A DNA stretch of 41,695 nt from an uncultured Pelagibacteraceae bacterium (GTDB taxonomy: Bacteria > Pseudomonadota > Alphaproteobacteria > Pelagibacterales > Pelagibacteraceae): the NCBI GenBank assembly GCA_902607215.1, contig CACLJJ010000005.1, forward strand, positions 1-41,695. Reading direction: 5' to 3'. A program made the position numbers and the translations under genes. Below are positions 8,842 through 16,781 of the stretch, one piece after another. How positions within the stretch are numbered: the stretch's first letter is position 1; each line of letters opens with the position of its first letter. The notes beneath the pieces are model-generated. The model had not been told where the DNA came from. It searched no databases and saw only the letters and a program-made list of their open reading frames with translations.

Positions 8842-10500
8842 TTACAATTGCAATAGAAGCTCCTTTTTTAAAAGCTTCACCGACAAAAAAATTTCCATCT
8901 TTTTTTTTTCCTTTAATTGCAAAAAAATATCATTTTTTTTTATTTCCTTTGAGTTAATTGATGCTTTTTTTATTTTTGAAGATATTAAAAAATTATTTAA
9001 ATTACTTTCTTCATTTAAAATATTTAATTTTATGCTTTTTGATAATTTTTTATTTTTTTGTTTTATAGATTTAAGAATGATATCTCTGTCAGAAAAAAAT
9101 CTTTTTGACTTTCCATAATCTTGGATATTTTCATGTCCCTTGCCAGCAACAATTAAAATTTCACCTGAATTTAAATTTTTTATTGCTCTATCAATTGCTT
9201 TTTCTCGCTTTGGTATTTCTAAAACTTTAGATTTGCTGATTTTTCTTTTTATCTGACTCCTGATTTTTTTTGGGTCTTCTGTTCTGGGATTATCATCACT
9301 TAGATAAATTTTGTTGCAGTATTGGTTGGCGATTTTACCCATATTTGGTCTTTTAAATTTATCTCTGTCTCCCCCACATCCAAATACAATAGCTATTCTT
9401 CTATCTGCAAATTGCTCTTTTAAATTTTCTAGACATGTATTTAAAGCATCAGGTGTATGAGCATAATCTAAAATAACTATAGAGTTATTTTTAATTTTTC
9501 CAATTTTTTCCAATCTTCCATTTACAGACTTAATTTCATTAATTTTATTAACAATTTTTTTGAATTTTAAACTATTGCTTTCTGCAGCCAACATAGCCAT
9601 TAAAATGTTTTTAATCTGTATTTTTCCAATTAATTTTAGAGAAAAAGAATAAATTAAATTCTTATATTTTATTTTTATAAGCTGTTTTTCACCTAAATAT
9701 CTATGAGAAATTAAACTTATAGTACTTTTATTATTTAAAATTGTTTTTAAATTTAACTTTCTTTTTTTTGATATTTTTTTTATTTTTTTAAATTCTGGTA
9801 TACTTATATCGGTAATTACTTTTGATTTTTTTTTAAGTAATTTATTAAATAAATATAATTTTGAATTAAGATAATCGGAAAAATTTTTATGATAATCTAA
9901 ATGATCATGTGATAAATTGGTAAATATACCTGTTTTAAAATCTAAACCATCAAGTCTATTTTGTTTAAGTCCATGGCTAGAGGCTTCTAAAATAACATTG
10001 TCTATATTTTTTTCTTTTAGTTTTTTTAATTTTAGTCCTAATTGAACTGGATCCAAAGTAGTATTAGATCCAGCAATATTTTTAGTATTTGTTTGAATTC
10101 CTAGTGTTCCTATAGAGGCAACTTTTTTTTTGTTTAGTTTCAAAATTTGAAAATAAAAGTTAGCTATAGAAGATTTGCCATTGGTACCTGTAACTGCAGT
10201 TAAATTTTTTGGTTTTTTAGAAAAAACTCTGTATGCTGTTTCAGCAAGTAGTTTTCGAACATTTTGATACCTTAAATAAAGTACTTCTTTTTTAAACCCT
10301 TGAAATTTCTTATCAGATACAATGGTTCTGGCACCTCTCTTTACTGCTTCATTTATAAATTTGTTACCGTTTTGATTTGTTCCTCTTACAGCAAAAAAAA
10401 TACTATTTTTTTTGCATAGTTTGCTGTTAAAAGTTAAACCTGAAAAATAATGATTCTTAAATTTTGGATTTAAATTTTTAAAATATCGACCTATTAACAT
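8842..10500 (-). CDS. murE: UDP-MurNAc-L-Ala-D-Glu--2,6-diaminopimelate ligase MurE, with start of MurF on its C-terminus
   Basis: Third Mur ligase. It has the N-terminal domain with FTFNSKL-type S/T turn and IFFAVRGTNQNGNKFI, the P-loop AVTGTNGKSSIANF, EASSHGLKQNRLDGL, the ligase segment ILDYAHTPDALNTCL, VFGCGGDRDKFKRP, and SDDNPRTEDP. DNPR is the known determinant for meso-diaminopimelate rather than lysine. MurE homology ends near DRDIILKSI; the remaining roughly 70 residues include ASINSKEIKKNDIF, which is the opening of a MurF N-terminal domain. There is no stop and no methionine between them, so the ancestral product was probably a MurE-MurF fusion of about 950 residues. After the frame break the ORF reads about 20 meaningless residues and stops. 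Confidence 0.94.
   Translation of the reverse strand: MLIGRYFKNLNPKFKNHYFSGLTFNSKLCKKNSIFFAVRGTNQNGNKFINEAVKRGARTIVSDKKFQGFKKEVLYLRYQNVRKLLAETAYRVFSKKPKNLTAVTGTNGKSSIANFYFQILKLNKKKVASIGTLGIQTNTKNIAGSNTTLDPVQLGLKLKKLKEKNIDNVILEASSHGLKQNRLDGLDFKTGIFTNLSHDHLDYHKNFSDYLNSKLYLFNKLLKKKSKVITDISIPEFKKIKKISKKRKLNLKTILNNKSTISLISHRYLGEKQLIKIKYKNLIYSFSLKLIGKIQIKNILMAMLAAESNSLKFKKIVNKINEIKSVNGRLEKIGKIKNNSIVILDYAHTPDALNTCLENLKEQFADRRIAIVFGCGGDRDKFKRPNMGKIANQYCNKIYLSDDNPRTEDPKKIRSQIKRKISKSKVLEIPKREKAIDRAIKNLNSGEILIVAGKGHENIQDYGKSKRFFSDRDIILKSIKQKNKKLSKSIKLNILNEESNLNNFLISSKIKKASINSKEIKKNDIFLQLKEKKKMEIFLSVKLLKKELLLQL
8900..8927 (-). other. Frame break between MurE and MurF at homopolymers (T7 and A10 on the coding strand)
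   Basis: On the coding strand a T7 run (8921-8927) is followed 11 bases later by an A10 run (8900-8909). One extra T would give DIFFAIKGKKKDGNFF, an excellent MurF N-terminal match, and join both ORFs. One extra A in the A10, or a ribosome slipping back one base at A-AAA-AAG (in frame here, identical to the known dnaX -1 slippery heptamer), would give DIFLQLKEKKKDGNFF and also join them. The FAIKG match in the shifted frame upstream of the A10 favours a lost T, that is a mutation or a sequence error. Confidence 0.85.
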
Positions 10501-10504
10501 TATA

Positions 10505-12193
10505 TTAATAAAACTCTACATATTTTGTGGCTAAAATAGGCCCAATTCTTTCTATAATTTTGCCTGCAATTTCAACTGAAGTCCAACCAGCTGTATTTCT
10601 CCAATTTCCTTTGTAGGGAAGTCTTCCATCTCTGTAGTGATAAACGTATTCTTTATTCGGCTTTGGCTCATCAAGCAAAACTATTAAAACATATTTTGGT
10701 TTTGATGTTGGAAAAATTGCTGCAAAAGTATTAACTTTTTTCTTGGAATAAACCCCATTAATTGATTTTTGGGCAGTTCCTGTTTTTCCACCCACCTCAT
10801 ATCCAGCTACGTTAGCAAAACCTGCGGTTCCTTCTTCTGTCGATACAATTTTTCTTAAAACTAAATTTACTTTTTTTGAAATTCCTTTTTTTAATAATCT
10901 TTTTCTTTTTTCTGTAATAGTTTTTATATCTTTTTTAATTAATGTTGGCTTAATATCATAACCACCATTTGCAATTATTGAATATCCTTTTGCTAGTTGC
11001 AACGGAGTAGTTGTTATTCCGTGCCCAAAAGAAGCTGTAGCAAGCTTACATTTTCCCCATTTAAAGGGAATTGGTTGACCAACCTCTTCAATATCAAATT
11101 CAATTTTGTTTAAAACATCGATGTTTTGTAAAAATTTTTTAAATTTTTCTTCTCCTACTTTTTGTCCAATTCTGACTGAACCAATATTGCCTGATCTTAT
11201 TAAAATTTGTTCAGCCGTTAAATCTGTTGGTATTTTATCGTCATATTCGCCGATAGGTCTTCCTGCACAATAAATTTTTTTTTCTAAACCTATAAATGAT
11301 GTTTTAGGTTCAATCTTTCCTTCGTTTAAACCGGCAGCAAATGTGAAAGTTTTAAAAACAGAGCCAAGTTCGTAAACTCCTTTTGTGGCTCTATTAATAT
11401 AGTTTACATTTTTAATTTCCTCTCTTTTATTTAAATCAAAATCGGGTAATGAGATCATAGAAAGAATTTCTCCGGTATTTACGTTCATTAAAATTGATGC
11501 GGCCCCAATGTTTTTAAAAACTTCTTGTGCTTTAATTAATTCTTCTCTTATTAAAAATTGAATATTTGAGTCTAATGTTAATTCAATAGGTTTTTCATTT
11601 GATTTTAATTTTTTATCAAAAGATTTTTCTAATCCAGATATACCATTATTATCATCGTCAATTTGCCCCACTATGTGACTAAATAAATTTTTCTGTGGAT
11701 AAATTCTTGATATTTTTTGTTCTGCTATTATAGACTTCTCGCCAAGAAGTCTTACTTTATCAAAGTTTTCAGGTGACATTTTTTTTTCAATATAAAAAAA
11801 TTTATTTTTTGATAATTTTTTTGCTACCTCGTCATAATTCTTATTTGGAAAAATTATTTGTAATTTAAGTAAGAGTTTTTTTTTGTCTTTTACAAATTTT
11901 GGATCAATTCCAACATTGCTAGTAATAACTGATTTAGCTATAATATTTCCATTTACATCTATTATATCGGATCTAAAATTTTTTTTTATTGCTGATAATT
12001 TAATAATTTTTTTATTAGATACTGAACCAAAATAAAAAATTTTTATTGAAAAAAGTAAAGAAATAATAAAAAAAATAAAAAAAATAAAAGCAATTCTATT
12101 AAAAGAAATATTTAAATTAGATATATTTTTTTTAAATAAAAATTCATTATTATAATCTGTTAGCGATAGTTTTTCGTTTGTTTCTTTACTCAT
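10505..12193 (-). CDS. ftsI: Septal peptidoglycan transpeptidase FtsI (PBP3)
   Basis: Membrane-anchored class B penicillin-binding protein that cross-links septal peptidoglycan, working with FtsW. A cytoplasmic tail is followed by one membrane segment (about residues 33-55), the pedestal domain with the FRSDIIDVNGNIIAKS motif, and the transpeptidase domain. The three active-site motifs are visible: SVFK (serine about 278), SGN (about 334-336) and KTG (about 470-472). At 562 residues it is normal. It overlaps ftsL by 8 bases and is separated from murE by 4 bases, the usual dcw order. Confidence 0.97.
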   Translation of the reverse strand: MSKETNEKLSLTDYNNEFLFKKNISNLNISFNRIAFIFFIFFIISLLFSIKIFYFGSVSNKKIIKLSAIKKNFRSDIIDVNGNIIAKSVITSNVGIDPKFVKDKKKLLLKLQIIFPNKNYDEVAKKLSKNKFFYIEKKMSPENFDKVRLLGEKSIIAEQKISRIYPQKNLFSHIVGQIDDDNNGISGLEKSFDKKLKSNEKPIELTLDSNIQFLIREELIKAQEVFKNIGAASILMNVNTGEILSMISLPDFDLNKREEIKNVNYINRATKGVYELGSVFKTFTFAAGLNEGKIEPKTSFIGLEKKIYCAGRPIGEYDDKIPTDLTAEQILIRSGNIGSVRIGQKVGEEKFKKFLQNIDVLNKIEFDIEEVGQPIPFKWGKCKLATASFGHGITTTPLQLAKGYSIIANGGYDIKPTLIKKDIKTITEKRKRLLKKGISKKVNLVLRKIVSTEEGTAGFANVAGYEVGGKTGTAQKSINGVYSKKKVNTFAAIFPTSKPKYVLIVLLDEPKPNKEYVYHYRDGRLPYKGNWRNTAGWTSVEIAGKIIERIGPILATKYVEFY

Positions 12194-12488
12194 TTTTATT
12201 AAGATTTTTAATTACAATTAATCCATCATGTTCTTTTAAAATTTTAACATTTAAAATATTTAATGGAACATACTCATCTTCAAAAATAGAATTTTTATGT
12301 TCAATTAATTTTTGAGGTGAACTGAGATAATTGTTTTCTAAAAAAATATAATCATATTTTTCACTTAAAATACTTAAATTTTCACGAACATCATATATTT
12401 GATTTTCTAGTTTTTTTGAAGAATTTTTAATTAAAGCAGTTGATAAAATAAGAAAAAGAATAGAAGAAATTAAAAAAAAAAATTTCAT
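12186..12488 (-). CDS. ftsL: FtsL-like cell division protein
   Basis: Small bitopic protein of 100 residues with an N-terminal membrane segment (about residues 3-20) and a heptad-like stretch after it (KKLENQIYDVRENLSILSEKY), then a tail with LSSPQKLIEHKN. FtsL proteins are poorly conserved; the identification rests on size, topology and position between rsmH and ftsI, where ftsL lies in most dcw clusters. It probably forms the FtsQLB-type complex that activates FtsWI. Both ends overlap the neighbours. Confidence 0.8.
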   Translation of the reverse strand: MKFFFLISSILFLILSTALIKNSSKKLENQIYDVRENLSILSEKYDYIFLENNYLSSPQKLIEHKNSIFEDEYVPLNILNVKILKEHDGLIVIKNLNKNE

Positions 12489-13498
12489 AATTTTTTTGAC
12501 AAACTTTCTATTTCTAATAATTTTTCAAATTCTTTTAAAAACTCTTTTTCAAAATTTTTTTCATTACTAATTTTAATTGCATATCGAAGTTTTGCTGATC
12601 TGGATGGTTTATTTATTCTTATTTCTTGTTTGCTCGGTAAAATTGGTTTCTTTGTTCCTAGTTTTAGTACTTTTTTTTCTTTTGAAGGTTCTGGATAATA
12701 TCTTGAGATTTTTTTTTGTTCGGAAAGATTTTTAAAAAAAAATTTTATTATCTTATCTTCTAAAGAATGAAATGAGATAAGCAATATTAATCCTTTTTTA
12801 TCTATAATTTTAACCGTTTTAATTAACCCATAGATTAACTCGCTAATTTCTTTATTTACAAAAATTCTTAGTGCTTGAAAAACTTTTGTAGCATTGTGAA
12901 TACTTTTATATTTTTTTTTTTTTTTTACAGAATTAATTATTTTTACAAGCTTTTGAGTATCAATTTCACCTTTGGCTCTCTCTAGTATAATTTTTTTAGA
13001 AATTATCTTGCTTTTTTCTTCATCTCCAAAAAATTTGAAAATTAACTCTAAATCTTTTTGTTCAAGTTTATTTACTACATCTGAAGCTGAGAATTCATTA
13101 ATACCCATTCTCATATTAAGTAAACCAGTACTTTCAAATGATAATCCTTTTTTTGGATCTTTAATTTGAGTGTATGAGTACCCTAAATCAAAAATAACAC
13201 CTCTAATTGTGGAATTTTTATAATCTATTTCATCTATATCGCTAAATTTTTTATTATAAAAAATAAAACGATTTTTATTTTTTTTCTCTAGAGTTTCGGC
13301 AACTTTTTTGCAATCAATATCTCGATCTAATGCAATTACTTCTGTTTTTGGAAATTTTAAAATTGACTCTGAATAGCCACCTTGTCCAAATGTACAATCG
13401 ATAAATGTGCCACCATTTTGAGGGGAAATAATGCTAAGAATTTCGTTTAGCAGTACCGGATAATGTTCTTCATTATTCGATAAAATGGTGGCATTCAT
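12485..13498 (-). CDS. rsmH: 16S rRNA m4C1402 methyltransferase RsmH (MraW)
   Basis: SAM-dependent N4-methyltransferase acting on C1402 of 16S rRNA. Typical features are the opening EEHYPVLLNEIL, the SAM loop FIDCTFGQGGYSESIL, ALDRDIDC, GVIFDLGYSYTQIKDPKKGLSF with GLLNMRMG, HNATKVFQALRIFVNKE, LISFHSLEDKIIKFFF, and the basic C-terminal RSAKLRYAIK. Length 337 is slightly above the E. coli protein. It contains an unusually long A16 coding run (five lysines). In mraZ-first clusters rsmH normally follows mraZ directly; here ftsZ intervenes. Confidence 0.97.
   Translation of the reverse strand: MNATILSNNEEHYPVLLNEILSIISPQNGGTFIDCTFGQGGYSESILKFPKTEVIALDRDIDCKKVAETLEKKNKNRFIFYNKKFSDIDEIDYKNSTIRGVIFDLGYSYTQIKDPKKGLSFESTGLLNMRMGINEFSASDVVNKLEQKDLELIFKFFGDEEKSKIISKKIILERAKGEIDTQKLVKIINSVKKKKKYKSIHNATKVFQALRIFVNKEISELIYGLIKTVKIIDKKGLILLISFHSLEDKIIKFFFKNLSEQKKISRYYPEPSKEKKVLKLGTKKPILPSKQEIRINKPSRSAKLRYAIKISNEKNFEKEFLKEFEKLLEIESLSKKL
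12911..12926 (-). repeat. A16 homopolymer inside rsmH
   Basis: Sixteen consecutive A on the coding strand encode the SVKKKKKYK stretch of RsmH. The frame is intact in the given sequence. It is the longest homopolymer I noticed in the window and a likely hot spot for replication, transcription or sequencing slippage. Confidence 0.9.
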
Positions 13499-13516
13499 CT
13501 ATTTTTTTGAAGACTA

Positions 13517-14953
13517 TTAATTTTTTTGTCTTCTTAAAAATGCCGGAATTTCAAACTCATCTTCTTCATCTGTATTATTAGATTCTTCAATCAACTCTGG
13601 AACTTCATTATTTGCATCAAATAAATCAGGTGTTTCTTCTTCTATTCCAAAATTTTCTAATCCATTAGACTCTTTATTGTTCTCAACGGCTTCATCCTTA
13701 AGTATCAAGCTATCATCATCATTACTATTCATCATGAACTCTGCCGCACCTACATCACTATTAATATTTATACTTTCATCCAAAATTTCATCTTGGCTTA
13801 AATTGCTGTCACTGTTTAAAACAGTTTCAGTTTCAACTTTTAAAGCATTTGCACCACTAGTAATTGGATTGGCTGATGCTGAAAAATTAAATGCCTGAGA
13901 ATTATTCAATGTAGAAAAATCTGAATAACCTGGGTTTCTATTTTGAATTCTATGAACCATATTTATTACAGATTTTGACTCTGGCTGTTGTCCATCAAGA
14001 GCTGTCGCCACTAATGAAACTCTAACTTTACCATCTAAAGATGGGTCAGTTATAGATCCAATAATTATCTCTGCTCCATTGTCTACTTCTGATCTGATTT
14101 TGTTAACAATTTCATCTACTTCAAAAAGTGTTAAATCTTCTCCGCCCGTAATATTTATTAAAAGACCTTTTGCACCTCTTAAAGAATAATCATCAATCAA
14201 TGGATTATTAAGTGCCATATCAGTTGCTTTTTGAGCTCTTCCTTCTCCTTCTGCTTCTCCAGTTCCCATCATTGCCTTGCCCATAGAACTCATTACTGTT
14301 TCTACGTCAGCAAAGTCCAAATTTACCAATCCTTCTTTAACCATTAAATCAGTAATACTTTGAACTCCATGTCTCAATATATCATTTGATAATCTAAAAG
14401 ATTCTCTAAATGTCGTTTTTTCATTTGCAATTTTAAATAGGTTTTGATTGGGAATTACTATGATTGTATCAACATGTTTTCTTAATTCTTCTAAGCCTTG
14501 TTGACCCCTTCTCATCCTTGATGGAGCTTCATACAAAAATGGCAAAGTTACAACACCAACTGTTAAAATATTCAATTCTTTGGCAGCTCTAGCAATTACA
14601 TGTGCTGCGCCAGTTCCTGTTCCACCACCCATGCCCGCGGTAATGAAAACCATGTTTGCTCCTTTTAATAAATCTATGATGTCGTTTAAAGATTCATCTG
14701 CTGCAGCTTGACCAATTTCAATTTTGGCTCCTGCACCCAATCCTTTTGTTAAATTTAATCCTATTTGAACTTTTTGTTTTGCCTTACTTGCTTTTAAATC
14801 CTGTGCATCAGTATTTACCGCAACAAATTCAACTCCTTCCACGCCCGAGTCTATCATTTCATTTATTGCATTTCCTCCTGCGCCACCCACACCTAATACT
14901 AGAATTCTAGGTTTTAGTTCTTTTATATCTGGTGTTCTAAAGTTTATTGTCAT
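13517..14953 (-). CDS. ftsZ: Cell division GTPase FtsZ
   Basis: Tubulin-like GTPase forming the Z-ring. It has [23 protein letters not shown], the tubulin signature [11 protein letters not shown] (about residues 107-117), the T7-loop region [15 protein letters not shown], and [17 protein letters not shown] long acidic, poorly conserved linker (about 330-460) leads to the conserved terminal peptide [11 protein letters not shown] that binds partners such as FtsA. Length 478 is within the alphaproteobacterial range. A good ribosome-binding site, AGAGGGGG, lies just before the ATG. It sits between mraZ and rsmH, whereas in most bacteria ftsZ follows ftsQ-ftsA at the far end of the cluster. Confidence 0.98.
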   Translation of the reverse strand: MTINFRTPDIKELKPRILVLGVGGAGGNAINEMIDSGVEGVEFVAVNTDAQDLKASKAKQKVQIGLNLTKGLGAGAKIEIGQAAADESLNDIIDLLKGANMVFITAGMGGGTGTGAAHVIARAAKELNILTVGVVTLPFLYEAPSRMRRGQQGLEELRKHVDTIIVIPNQNLFKIANEKTTFRESFRLSNDILRHGVQSITDLMVKEGLVNLDFADVETVMSSMGKAMMGTGEAEGEGRAQKATDMALNNPLIDDYSLRGAKGLLINITGGEDLTLFEVDEIVNKIRSEVDNGAEIIIGSITDPSLDGKVRVSLVATALDGQQPESKSVINMVHRIQNRNPGYSDFSTLNNSQAFNFSASANPITSGANALKVETETVLNSDSNLSQDEILDESININSDVGAAEFMMNSNDDDSLILKDEAVENNKESNGLENFGIEEETPDLFDANNEVPELIEESNNTDEEDEFEIPAFLRRQKN

Positions 14954-14963
14954 TTTCCCCCTC

Positions 14964-15419
14964 TTAATTGTTTAGTTGTTTTTCCCATTTAAGGCTTGCT
15001 CTATGAAGGTTGGATTTTCTTTTTGCATTTACCCTAAATTTTTCAAAGATTGTTGGTTCCCATATTTGAAACGTTTTTCCTTGACCAACAAATAACATGT
15101 TGTTTTTTATTTTTGCATGTTTTAATAATTTTAATGTTAATGAAATTCTACCTTCACTATCAAATTGTAAATTAATACTTTCCGAAAGTATTGAAGTTGC
15201 AAAATAATCCTTTTTTTCCTCAAAAGGATTTAGCGCATCAATTGTGTTTGAAATTTTTTCTATCCTGTCCTGTGGCCATGCTTCAATCGACAGATTGTTA
15301 AATGATGGATAACAAACAACTCCGTTATAACCTAAGTTTGAAAGGTATGATCTAAAGGACGCTGGCACGGACACCCTCCCTTTTTTGTCTAATCTGTTTT
15401 CGTATGTAGATAAAAACAT
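14964..15419 (-). CDS. mraZ: Transcriptional regulator MraZ
   Basis: DNA-binding protein of the SpoVT-AbrB fold and known autorepressor of dcw clusters in E. coli. Two tandem half-domains are visible: [22 protein letters not shown] at the N-terminus and [19 protein letters not shown] in the middle. The 151 residues match the usual length of about 150. It is the first gene of the cluster, 10 bases ahead of ftsZ, and just downstream of a repeat array resembling its own operator. Confidence 0.97.
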   Translation of the reverse strand: MFLSTYENRLDKKGRVSVPASFRSYLSNLGYNGVVCYPSFNNLSIEAWPQDRIEKISNTIDALNPFEEKKDYFATSILSESINLQFDSEGRISLTLKLLKHAKIKNNMLFVGQGKTFQIWEPTIFEKFRVNAKRKSNLHRASLKWEKQLNN

Positions 15420-15430
15420 AATACATATAA

Positions 15431-15474
15431 TCCCTTTAAATCCCTTATTTGGGAATATATGGGATAATATGGGT
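15431..15474 (-). promoter_or_regulatory. 10-bp-phased TCCC/GGGA repeat array, probable MraZ operator
   Basis: On the given strand TCCC occurs at 15431 and 15441, and GGGA, GGGA, GGGT at 15451, 15461 and 15471, all exactly 10 bases apart. In E. coli MraZ binds three GTGG(G/T) direct repeats with a 10-base period. This array keeps that period and the GGG core (TGGGA, TGGGA, TGGGT) but has five units with the orientation switching after the second. It spans the -10 box and the likely start site and ends 12 bases before the mraZ ATG, a position suited to repression. Binding by MraZ is inferred. Confidence 0.72.
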
Positions 15475-15492
15475 TTTCAACCTATACGTCAA
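15464..15492 (-). promoter_or_regulatory. Sigma-70 type promoter of the dcw cluster
   Basis: On the minus strand TTGACG (15492-15487) is followed by a 17-base spacer and TATTAT (15469-15464), close to consensus with ideal spacing. Transcription would start near 15457, roughly 40 bases before the mraZ ATG, within the TCCC/GGGA repeat array. Confidence 0.75.
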
Positions 15493-15598
15493 TAAATTAT
15501 TTGGGGTGATTTGTGGTCATATTTTTGATAAACACAAAGTATAGTTTTTTCTTATAATTTAAAATAATGTAGTGAAATAAATATCAAATTCTTGATGC

Positions 15599-15958
15599 TG
15601 CCAGACAAACTATAAGCCGGGTTCTGTCTTTCAAACTTATCATTTGTCTAGGCTTAAAATCACTTTTAAGCTCAAGCAACCAACCCTGATGACTAGCCAA
15701 AGACTGCTTTTAGTTTTTCAACATTGTCATCTCTACTTGGTCTTGCTCTCGGTGGGGTTTTCCATGCGCTAATTGTTGCCAATATAGCCGGTGTGCTCTT
15801 ACCACACCTTTTCACCCTTGCCTTGTTAAGGCGGTTTATTTTCTGTGGCACTATCCCTAGGGTCGCCCCCGCCAGGTATTACCTGGCACCGTGTCTCTGT
15901 AGAGCCCGGACTTTCCTCTTCAACAATAAAGTCAAAGCGACAAGTCATTTGTCTGGCA
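15599..15958 (-). ncRNA. rnpB: RNase P RNA (type A)
   Basis: Catalytic RNA that matures tRNA 5' ends with the RnpA protein. On the minus strand the conserved blocks appear in order: GAGGAAAGTCCGGGCTC (P4/J3-4 region), GGCGGGGGCGACCCTAGGG, AGTGCCACAGAAAATAAACC, GGGTGAAAAGGTGTGGTAAGAGC, and the 3' ACAGAACCCGGCTTATAG. The ends pair perfectly: TGCCAGACAAA at the 5' end with TTTGTCTGGCA at the 3' end (helix P1), which fixes the limits to within a few bases and gives about 360 nt. The 92-residue plus-strand ORF over it is spurious. The 106 bases between this gene and the dcw -35 box show no clear terminator hairpin. Confidence 0.96.
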
Positions 15959-15963
15959 GAATC

Positions 15964-15991
15964 AACTTATTAATAATTCGTAATTTTTCAA
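15964..15991 (-). promoter_or_regulatory. Possible rnpB promoter
   Basis: On the minus strand TTGAAA (15991-15986), a 16-base spacer and TAAGTT (15969-15964) end about six bases before the predicted first nucleotide of RNase P RNA. The -35 is good and the -10 weak; the position is the main support. Confidence 0.35.
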
Positions 15992-16005
15992 GAAAAATAT
16001 GAGCA

Positions 16006-16710
16006 CTAAATTAGATTTTTGCTTATTTTCAAGCATTCTTGATCAATTTTTCCATCAACTAAATGAGGTCTAAATCTCCTTTGAAAGGCTTTAATAGTTT
16101 TAATTAGGTCTTTGCTTAGATATCCAATTTTAATAAGATTTTTTAAAAATTCATCTTTTCCTATTTTGTCACACTTTTTTTTTCTTAAACTTTTAATTTT
16201 TTTTTTTTTAATATTATGCCAGATTGATAACTTTTTCTTTGCCAAATATTCCCATGGAAATTTTTCTCCTGGGTCTTTTTTCCTATCTGGAGCAATATCT
16301 GAGTGACCTAAAATATTTTCTTTACTAATTTTATATTTTTTTACTAGATGTTTTATTAAAATAACCGTTGACTTTATTTGTTTATTGGTAAAATTTTTAT
16401 ACCCAAAAGTATGTCCGGGATTAGTTATTTCAATTCCTATAGATTTGCTGTTTAGAGAGCTTTCAGTTTTCCACATTGATTTGCCCGCATGCCATGCAAT
16501 ATATAAATCTGGTACCATTAAAATAATTTGCCCCCTTTGAGTTATTAAATAATGACTGCTTACCTTTGATTGTGTTTTAGTTAATCTTTTTAAAGCCGCT
16601 TTTTCACTTTTCATTCCAGTGTAGTGAATAATTATAAATTTTATTCGTTTTTTTGATCGTTTTTTCTTATTAAAATTAGGAGAGTAATTTTTTAACGTAT
16701 TTATTGACAT
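16006..16710 (-). CDS. N-acetylmuramoyl-L-alanine amidase, AmpD/AmiD-like, with C-terminal peptidoglycan-binding domain
   Basis: Zinc amidase of the Amidase_2 family that cuts the bond between MurNAc and the stem peptide. Likely zinc ligands are H29 (IIIHYTG), H136 (GHSDIAPDRKKDPG) and D146 in the same motif; WHAGKSMW and GIEITNPGH are also typical. Residues of about 185-230 resemble a PG_binding_1 domain (KIGYLSK...IKAFQRRFRPHLVDGKID), joined by a very basic linker. No signal peptide is evident, which fits cytoplasmic recycling (AmpD), whereas the binding domain recalls AmiD; I cannot separate the two. It lies alone between rnpB and the divergent mlaA. Confidence 0.88.
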   Translation of the reverse strand: MSINTLKNYSPNFNKKKRSKKRIKFIIIHYTGMKSEKAALKRLTKTQSKVSSHYLITQRGQIILMVPDLYIAWHAGKSMWKTESSLNSKSIGIEITNPGHTFGYKNFTNKQIKSTVILIKHLVKKYKISKENILGHSDIAPDRKKDPGEKFPWEYLAKKKLSIWHNIKKKKIKSLRKKKCDKIGKDEFLKNLIKIGYLSKDLIKTIKAFQRRFRPHLVDGKIDQECLKISKNLI

Positions 16711-16724
16711 TTTTTGACTTTTTT

Positions 16725-16754
16725 TTGTCTATTTTTATATATTTACATTATATA
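16725..16754 (+). promoter_or_regulatory. Possible mlaA promoter
   Basis: TTGTCT (16725-16730) precedes TTATAT/TATATA (16748-16754) by 17-18 bases, about 28 bases ahead of the mlaA ATG. It lies in the 71-base divergent gap shared with the amidase gene. Confidence 0.45.
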
Positions 16755-16781
16755 TAAATCCCATATAGAAACTCTTAAATT

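Noticed and set aside
15500-15545. Inverted repeat TTTGTG...CACAAA as an rnpB terminator
   Set aside because: The stem has six pairs with a loop of about 17 bases and no following T run; too weak to call.
15724-16002. 92-residue plus-strand ORF
   Set aside because: It lies over the RNase P RNA gene, whose conserved blocks and paired ends explain the sequence; the higher GC of the RNA opens the frame by chance.
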